From contig JANXWV010000082.1 of assembly GCA_025350965.1 (NCBI GenBank), forward strand, positions 1-57,403: 57,403 bases of DNA. The letters are read 5' to 3'. Made by a program: the position numbers and the translations under genes. How positions within the stretch are numbered: the stretch's first letter is position 1; each line of letters opens with the position of its first letter. The notes under the pieces were generated by a model, which searched no databases, was not told the DNA's origin, and saw only the letters and a program-made list of their open reading frames with translations. Shown here piece after piece: positions 52,442-57,403 of this stretch. The DNA is from Rhizobacter sp. (GTDB taxonomy: Bacteria > Pseudomonadota > Gammaproteobacteria > Burkholderiales > Burkholderiaceae_C).

Positions 52442-53330
52442 CCAGCGGGCTCATCGCCGTCATCACGGCCGGGCCGTAGATGGTGGCAAAGGCCACGTCC
52501 TTGGCGTCGCGCCCACTGGCGATGCGCACGAGTTCGTCGAGCGGGGCCATGCGGGTGGCATCGAACAGCACCCAGCGGCCGCCCAGCCAGGCCTCGAACA
52601 CGGCGTGGAAGTCGGGCGGCGGCTCGTCGAAGCGCGCGTGGCCGACCACCAACCGCGCCGGGATGTTGAGCGCCCGGCAGAAGGTGACGCCCAGGTGCGC
52701 GAAGTCACGGCACACGCCGGCGCGCTGGGTGAACACGTTGAGCGCCGTCGTGGTCGCGTTCGAGGTGCCGACCTGGTAGTCGACGTTCGCGTGAATCCAG
52801 TCGCACACCGCCACCACGCGTGAGTGGCCGCGCGGCAGGCCGCCGAACAGCTTCTGCGCGGCGTGCGACAGCACGTCGGACTCGCAGTAGCGCGTGGGCA
52901 TCAGGTTGTGCAGGATGTCGTCGGGCAGGTCAGCGATCGGTGCCTCGACGGCATTCAGGTCGATCAGCTCCGGCGTGCGGCGCACGCGCGCCTGGTAGCG
53001 CAGCTCGAAGCTGCCGGCCTGCGCCTGCAGGCGCATGAAGCGGTGACCCTGCGTCGGGTCCTGGTAGACATGCACAGGGATTGCCGGCACGAGCGTGAGC
53101 GACTCGCTCAGCACTTCCTGGTCGCGCCCGTTCAGCGCGTGGATCTGGAAGAGGAAGTCGCTGGCGCCGGCCAGCTGGTACGACAGGACGCAGTCCACGT
53201 CGAACACCCTGGGCTTGCCCTGCGCCGCGCCAGCGTTCGGCGCATCGGAAGCGGGGTTTGCAGTGGGTATCGTCGCGACGGTGGGCGCAGCAGCTTGGGC
53301 GGTGTCGGGCAGTCCAACAGTGGAGGTCAT
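52425..53330 (-). CDS. Transglutaminase-like cysteine protease family protein
   Basis: 301 residues from the ATG at 53330. The N-terminal part is a beta-rich domain (CVLSYQLAGASDFLFQIHAL...SFELRYQARV) as in bacterial transglutaminase N domains. The C-terminal part holds the catalytic triad: Cys207 in RAGVCRDFAHLGV, His in PDFHAVFEAWL, and Asp in RWVLFDATRMAP. Such proteins are thought to be peptidases or amide-forming enzymes. They are often encoded beside alpha-E/ATP-grasp peptide synthesis genes, but none are present here. No signal peptide is visible. Confidence 0.85.
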   Translation of the reverse strand: MTSTVGLPDTAQAAAPTVATIPTANPASDAPNAGAAQGKPRVFDVDCVLSYQLAGASDFLFQIHALNGRDQEVLSESLTLVPAIPVHVYQDPTQGHRFMRLQAQAGSFELRYQARVRRTPELIDLNAVEAPIADLPDDILHNLMPTRYCESDVLSHAAQKLFGGLPRGHSRVVAVCDWIHANVDYQVGTSNATTTALNVFTQRAGVCRDFAHLGVTFCRALNIPARLVVGHARFDEPPPDFHAVFEAWLGGRWVLFDATRMAPLDELVRIASGRDAKDVAFATIYGPAVMTAMSPLVNEVL

Positions 53331-53470
53331 GGTGTGAATCTGGCGTGGGTTTGAGACAGCGTGTATTGCAACGCACCGGCGCGTGGCGGGCCATCGGCCC
53401 GGCACTGACCCCGAAGTAGGACAACATCGCAGCAACGCCGCCGGACGCACCAACCGCGTGCCTTCGGCCC

Positions 53471-54724
53471 ATGGACACCACCCCTCATGCTGCCTTCATG
53501 ACCCATCCCGCACGCGCCGCGCGCCGCGCTGCACCGCCCACGCTGTGGGTGGCCTGCGCGCTCGCGCTCGGGGCTGCTGTGTCGCTCGGGCTGGCGCGCT
53601 TCTCGTATGCCCTGCTGCTGCCGCCGATGCGTGCCGACCTGGGCTGGAGCTACCTGACGGCCGGCACCATGAACACCGTCAACGCGGCCGGCTACCTGAT
53701 CGGCGCGGTGCTGGCGCCAAGGTGGATGCGGCGCTTCGGCGCGCGCACGGTGCTGCTCGCGGGGGGCGCGGCGGCGGCGCTGCTGCTGGCGGGCCACGGG
53801 CTCGTGACAACCGATGCGCCGCTCTACGCGCTGCGCCTGCTGACCGGCGTGGCCAGCGCCGCCACCTTCGTTGCGGGCGGGCTGCTGGCCGCGCGGCTGG
53901 TCGGCCCCCACACCCCTGTGGCGGGCCGCCCGGCACCGGCGGCGGGCCTGGTGCTGGGCATCTACTACGGCGGCGTGGGCGCGGGCATCGTGGCGTCCGC
54001 GTTGCTGGTGCCGCCGCTGAGCACGCTCGCCCGAGCGCATGCATGGCAATGGGCCTGGGTGGCGCTCGGGGTCTGTGCCGCAGCCGCCACGGCCGTGACA
54101 GCCGGCGGCACGCGGCACCTCGCCGATGCGCACGGCAGCACCCCGGCGCACGCCGCCGCACCCCACCGCTGGCAACAGTTTGGCTTCGGGCTGGCGTCGT
54201 ACTTCCTTTTCGGCCTTGGCTACATCGGCTATATGACCTTCGTGGTGACGCTGCTGCGCGAAGAGCAGCTGGCAAGCGGCACGATCACGGTGTTCTATGC
54301 CTCGCTGGGCGTGGCGGTGATGGCGTCGTCGTGGCTGTGGGCCGGCCTGCTGCAACGCCACCGCGGCGGCGGCGCGATGGGCCGGCTCGATGTGCTGCTG
54401 GCGGTGGCCACCCTGCTGCCCGTGCTCAGCAGCCACCCGATCGCGGTGTTCGCATCGGGAGCGCTGTTCGGAGGGGTGTTCCTGTCGGTCGTCGCATCGA
54501 CCACCGCACTGGTGCGGCACAACCTGCCGCCGGCGGCCTGGCCCGCCGGCATCAGCGCGTTCACCACCGTGTTCGCGGCCGGGCAGATCGTCGGGCCGAG
54601 CCTGGTCGGCTGGGTGGCCGACGGCCCAGGCGGTCTGCGCACAGGGCTGGCGGTGTCGGCCGTGGTGCTGGCTGCGGGCGCGTTGCTGGCCTGGGGGCAA
54701 AAGCCGCTGGCGCCGCCGGCCTGA
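53471..54724 (+). CDS. MFS transporter, YbfB/YjiJ type
   Basis: A 417-residue inner-membrane transporter with about 12 hydrophobic helices. The start of the family domain is VACALALGAAVSLGLARFSYALLLPPMRADLGWSYLTAGTMNTVNAAGYLIG, a hallmark of YbfB/YjiJ permeases, and FGLGYIGYMTFVVTLLRE marks helix 7. A second ATG at 53498 is equally possible as the start. Likely an exporter. The substrate is unknown. It is divergent from the transglutaminase-like gene with 140 bp between the starts. Confidence 0.85.
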   Translation: MDTTPHAAFMTHPARAARRAAPPTLWVACALALGAAVSLGLARFSYALLLPPMRADLGWSYLTAGTMNTVNAAGYLIGAVLAPRWMRRFGARTVLLAGGAAAALLLAGHGLVTTDAPLYALRLLTGVASAATFVAGGLLAARLVGPHTPVAGRPAPAAGLVLGIYYGGVGAGIVASALLVPPLSTLARAHAWQWAWVALGVCAAAATAVTAGGTRHLADAHGSTPAHAAAPHRWQQFGFGLASYFLFGLGYIGYMTFVVTLLREEQLASGTITVFYASLGVAVMASSWLWAGLLQRHRGGGAMGRLDVLLAVATLLPVLSSHPIAVFASGALFGGVFLSVVASTTALVRHNLPPAAWPAGISAFTTVFAAGQIVGPSLVGWVADGPGGLRTGLAVSAVVLAAGALLAWGQKPLAPPA

Positions 54725-54743
54725 GGCCCGCCGCCCGCGTGCC

Positions 54744-55829
54744 TTACGGCGCGAGGCCGAGGAAGGTGCCGATGCGCTCCAGCTCGCTGCGCAGCGCCAA
54801 CCGGAACGGCGCGCCGCGCGGGGCCTTGCCGGCGCTGTAGCCGCAGTCGGCCCGCAGCGCTCCGGCGACGACGCCCAGGTTGCCCCAGCCGATGATCTGA
54901 TCGCCCCACAGCAGCGGCATCGCGTAGTAGCCGCGCACGCGCTTGGGCGCCGGCGTGTAGGCCTCGAAACGGTAGGCCCAGCCCCACAGCAGCTCGAAGC
55001 GCCGGCGGTCCCACACGACGGGGTCGAACGGCGCGAGCAGGCGCACCGAATCGCTCGCGGCATGGCGCCGGGACGCGGGGTTCTCGCCTTCGGGCCAGTA
55101 CCAGCTCACGCCGTCGACCACGGCCTGCGGCAGCCGCGCCTTGGCCCGCGCCAGCGCGGCGCGGCGGCCATCGGCCCACTGCGGCGCCGCCGAGCGCAGG
55201 TGGTTGACCAGCTCGCTCAGCGACCGCATCGGCAACGGGGCGTACTTGTTCACGACCACGTCGACCAATGCATCGAGCGCCGCCGCCGGGTCGGACTGCG
55301 GCGCGTGCGTTTCGCGCGCTGCGTACAGTCGGACGCCGCCTTCGCGCCGCGCAATGCGCAGCAGGCCCCGGTAGTGCATGGCGTCGAGGAGTTGGGTGCT
55401 GGCGTTTGACGAGCCGCCGAACCAGTTGGTGGCCTTGCCGTGGGCGAACTGCGCATCGACCTCGCGCGGGTGCACCACGCCGCGCCCGCGCACGAACGCC
55501 AGCACGGCCTCGGCCTGCGCCCGGCGCGCGGCCGGCCACACGGTGCGCGCCGTGCGCGGGTGCATCAAGGCCTGCGTGGCGCGCGGCACGAAACCGTAGT
55601 TGACGAAGAAGTCTTCCTCGATGCCGAGCGTCGCATAGCGGCGTTCCAGGTCACCGGCGCGGTAGTTCGCGACGCGGTGGCGCAGCACCAGGTCTTGTGC
55701 GCGCGCCGGGGCACGAATGGGGTCGGCCTGAACGAAGCCGAGCCGGGCAATGGCCTTCGGAAGCGTCGTCGGCTTGAAGAGGCTGCGCGCCACGGCATAG
55801 CGCCGCAGGTCGTCGGTGGTGATCGGCAT
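54744..55829 (-). CDS. YcaQ/AlkZ-family DNA glycosylase (winged helix)
   Basis: A 361-residue protein of the HTH_42 family that includes Streptomyces AlkZ and E. coli YcaQ, glycosylases that unhook DNA interstrand crosslinks. The catalytic Q-x-D motif is visible as GFVQADPIRAPARAQDLVLRHRV (Gln34, Asp36). Tandem winged-helix regions follow (FVRGRGVVHPREVDAQFAHG, LDAMHYRGLLRIARREGG) and a C-terminal beta-barrel (RLLAPFDPVVWDRRRFELLWG). It stands alone between two unrelated genes. With the tandem UvrA it adds to DNA repair capacity in this region. Confidence 0.82.
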   Translation of the reverse strand: MPITTDDLRRYAVARSLFKPTTLPKAIARLGFVQADPIRAPARAQDLVLRHRVANYRAGDLERRYATLGIEEDFFVNYGFVPRATQALMHPRTARTVWPAARRAQAEAVLAFVRGRGVVHPREVDAQFAHGKATNWFGGSSNASTQLLDAMHYRGLLRIARREGGVRLYAARETHAPQSDPAAALDALVDVVVNKYAPLPMRSLSELVNHLRSAAPQWADGRRAALARAKARLPQAVVDGVSWYWPEGENPASRRHAASDSVRLLAPFDPVVWDRRRFELLWGWAYRFEAYTPAPKRVRGYYAMPLLWGDQIIGWGNLGVVAGALRADCGYSAGKAPRGAPFRLALRSELERIGTFLGLAP

Positions 55830-55880
55830 GGCGTGATGATGCCGTGCCGGTACAGGCTTCGGCGTTCCTCCGACTGCGCC

Positions 55881-57095
55881 TCAGGCGGCCGCCAACGCGC
55901 TGATCACGACGCGGTTGCGCCCCTGGCGTTTGGCAGCGTAAAGGGCTTTGTCGGCATGCGAGATCACTTGGGCCGCCGTACTGGCGCCAACGCTCGCCAC
56001 GCTGTGCACGCCGATGCTGCAGGTCAGCGCCGCGGCGTAGCCGTCGTGCTCGATGCGGATGGCCGCCACGGCCCTGTGGAGGCGCGCAGCCACCACGGCG
56101 GCGCCGGCGGCGTCGATGCCCGGGAGCAGCACCGCGAACTCTTCGCCGCCGTAGCGCGCCAACGTGTCACCCGGGCGCTGCAATGCGCCCTGCAAGGCAT
56201 TGGCCACGGCCTGCAGGCAGGCGTCGCCGAAGGGGTGGCCATGGCTGTCGTTGACCTGCTTGAAGTGATCGATGTCGATCATCAGCAGCGACAACGCATG
56301 CACGTTGCGCCCGGCGCGTGACCATTCGATGCCAAGTTGCCTGTCGAGGTACTGACGGTTGTGCACTTGCGTGAGCGCATCGGTGATGCTCAGGCGTTCG
56401 AGCTGCTGCGCGCGCGCTTCGAGCTCGGCACGGGCGTTGGCCGCCGCCCAGTAGTCGTCGTACACGGCGCGCGATGCGCGAATGATGTAGATCGTGAACA
56501 CGACCGACGCGCAAGCGATGAACAGGTATTGCCTGCCGTCGTGCAACAACATCACGGGCAGCGACGGTGCCATGGCCACGATGGGGTATGCCACGCGCAC
56601 GAAGGTCTGGATGGCCAGCCCCATGCCACCGGCGGCTGTCACGCCGGTGATCACGAACATGATCGAGGTCTGCGCGCCTTTCAGCGGTAGCCACCCGGCG
56701 GCCAGTGCGCCCAGCAAGCCCCAGTGCAGCGGGTTCCACAGCAGCATGACGAGGAAGAAACGCCAGGCCCACGGCTCGTCCGCAGCACGGGCCGCAACCT
56801 TGTTTTGATGGCGAAGACGCACCAACGCCATCGTGCAGAAGACCGCTGCGTTGGCCCAGAAGAACAGTGGCAGGTCACGCATCAAGCCGTTCGACCAGCC
56901 CAGCAGGAGCCAGATCGGGATGTGCACGAACAGACCGCCGCGCGCACGCGCCGCAAGATCGCGCATGCCTTGGCGCCGCAGGGCCAGGACGGAGTGCGGG
57001 GCAAGCGGATGGAGGGTGGACAAGCGTGCGGACTGGAGAACGGCGGGTGCCGGTCTATCGGCGTCGTGCGCACCGACTTGAGCTGCGACCGACAC
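55881..57095 (-). CDS. Membrane diguanylate cyclase (GGDEF)
   Basis: 404 residues. Residues about 55-210 contain about six hydrophobic helices, followed by a short coiled coil (RAELEARAQQLERLSITD). The GGDEF domain is SITDALTQVHNRQYLDRQL ... LSLLMIDIDHFKQVNDSHGHPFGDACLQ ... ARYGGEEFAVLLPG, with the catalytic motif GGEEF. It should make cyclic di-GMP. The inhibitory RxxD site five residues before GGEEF is not seen (PGDTLARYGGEEF). No EAL domain. It is the last gene in the window. Confidence 0.93.
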   Translation of the reverse strand: MSVAAQVGAHDADRPAPAVLQSARLSTLHPLAPHSVLALRRQGMRDLAARARGGLFVHIPIWLLLGWSNGLMRDLPLFFWANAAVFCTMALVRLRHQNKVAARAADEPWAWRFFLVMLLWNPLHWGLLGALAAGWLPLKGAQTSIMFVITGVTAAGGMGLAIQTFVRVAYPIVAMAPSLPVMLLHDGRQYLFIACASVVFTIYIIRASRAVYDDYWAAANARAELEARAQQLERLSITDALTQVHNRQYLDRQLGIEWSRAGRNVHALSLLMIDIDHFKQVNDSHGHPFGDACLQAVANALQGALQRPGDTLARYGGEEFAVLLPGIDAAGAAVVAARLHRAVAAIRIEHDGYAAALTCSIGVHSVASVGASTAAQVISHADKALYAAKRQGRNRVVISALAAA

Positions 57096-57101
57096 GCGGA
57101 T

Positions 57102-57135
57102 GTGACAAGGGCGACCTGCCGGTCGCCCTTGTCAC
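57102..57135 (-). promoter_or_regulatory. Perfect 15-bp inverted repeat just upstream of the GGDEF gene
   Basis: GTGACAAGGGCGACC (57102-57116) and its exact complement (57121-57135) are separated by four bases. They begin six bases before the diguanylate cyclase ATG. In RNA this would be a strong hairpin at the ribosome binding site. As DNA it could be an operator. Confidence 0.6.
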
Positions 57136-57152
57136 GCTGCCGAGTCCGGCGC

Positions 57153-57403
57153 CTTGCGACCGCCGGGCTTACAGCCCGGCCGCTGCACGCAGTTCATTCG
57201 CCTTGTGACTTCGGCCGGCGCTGCGCGCCTTAACTTTGCTGTGCAAAGTTAGCCTGCGCCGCAAGGCCCAAGGGTCGTCTTGCGACCGCCGGGCTTACAG
57301 CCCGGCCGCTGCACGCAGTTCATTCGCCTTGTGACTTCGGCCGGCGCTGCGCGCCTTAACTTTGCTGTGCAAAGTTAGCCTGCGCCGCAAGGCCCAAGGG
57401 TCG
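57153..57403. repeat. Perfect 126-bp tandem repeat, running off the right end
   Basis: Copy 1 is 57153-57278 and copy 2 is 57279-57403 (last base cut off by the window). The two are identical over 125 bp. Each unit holds two inverted repeats: GCCGGGC-TTACA-GCCCGGC and the 9-bp stem TAACTTTGC-TGT-GCAAAGTTA. No credible reading frame spans it, and the 308 bp after the GGDEF start hold no gene. The array probably continues outside the window. Confidence 0.85.

Noticed and set aside
57153-57403. Integron attC sites or a CRISPR array
   Set aside because: The repeat contains GTTAGCC and CCTTAAC, but these do not fit the attC core consensus and no cassette lies between copies. The units are directly adjacent without spacers, so it is not CRISPR.

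Overview
The window is about 57 kb of high-GC DNA with tightly packed genes, many joined by 4-nt ATGA overlaps. Its gene families point to a betaproteobacterium of the order Burkholderiales, in the Rubrivivax/Methylibium/Piscinibacter type of lineage. The evidence is a MerR-type LiuR beside isovaleryl-CoA dehydrogenase, a Bug-type tricarboxylate binding protein, DUF2917 beside a GcvA-like LysR gene, a very long tandem UvrA, and an S-adenosylhomocysteine (SAH) riboswitch in front of ahcY. The taxonomic placement is inferred from gene content only.

Left part (1-14266). A liuR-liuA leucine-degradation operon leaves the window on the left, with a divergent metallo-hydrolase across a palindromic operator. 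Next comes the most interesting block (3154-14266). It has a TonB-dependent receptor that closely resembles E. coli PqqU/YncD (the PQQ importer), an ankyrin-repeat periplasmic protein on the other strand, and then a colinear run: quinoprotein alcohol dehydrogenase, diheme cytochrome c, cytochrome b561, YncE-like beta-propeller, a second TonB receptor and an SMP-30-like lipoprotein. No pqq biosynthesis gene is visible. I read the block as a periplasmic PQQ-dependent oxidation system with its own cofactor uptake, and possibly with uptake of a second cofactor such as a metal.

Middle part (14331-25428). This holds small metabolic genes: an aldo/keto reductase, a NAPE-PLD-like hydrolase, a DJ-1/PfpI protein and a succinate-semialdehyde dehydrogenase. 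They are followed by a tandemly duplicated uvrA of about 1990 codons that has a one-base frameshift and carries at least four small repeat elements inside its reading frame.

Region 25608-32466. A secreted PhaZ7-like polyester depolymerase/lipase lies beside a cytosolic alpha/beta hydrolase that is translationally coupled to a complete Liv-type ABC importer. This may be a depolymerise-import-hydrolyse unit.

Region 32647-39740. A sigma-54 regulator is coupled to a third TonB receptor. Divergent to it is a Bug binding protein, a deleted crotonase remnant, malonyl-CoA synthetase (matB) and a small cysteine-rich protein.

Right part (39833-57403). This contains an MHS-family transporter, a thiol/isomerase operon, a LysR/DUF2917 pair, folate and MORN-repeat genes, a flavoprotein, and an SAH-riboswitch-controlled ahcY-tlyA-metF methyl-cycle operon. 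After these come a HAD phosphatase, a transglutaminase-like protease, an MFS exporter, a YcaQ-type glycosylase and a diguanylate cyclase. The window ends inside a perfect 126-bp tandem repeat. No rRNA, tRNA, transposase, phage gene or CRISPR array was seen.
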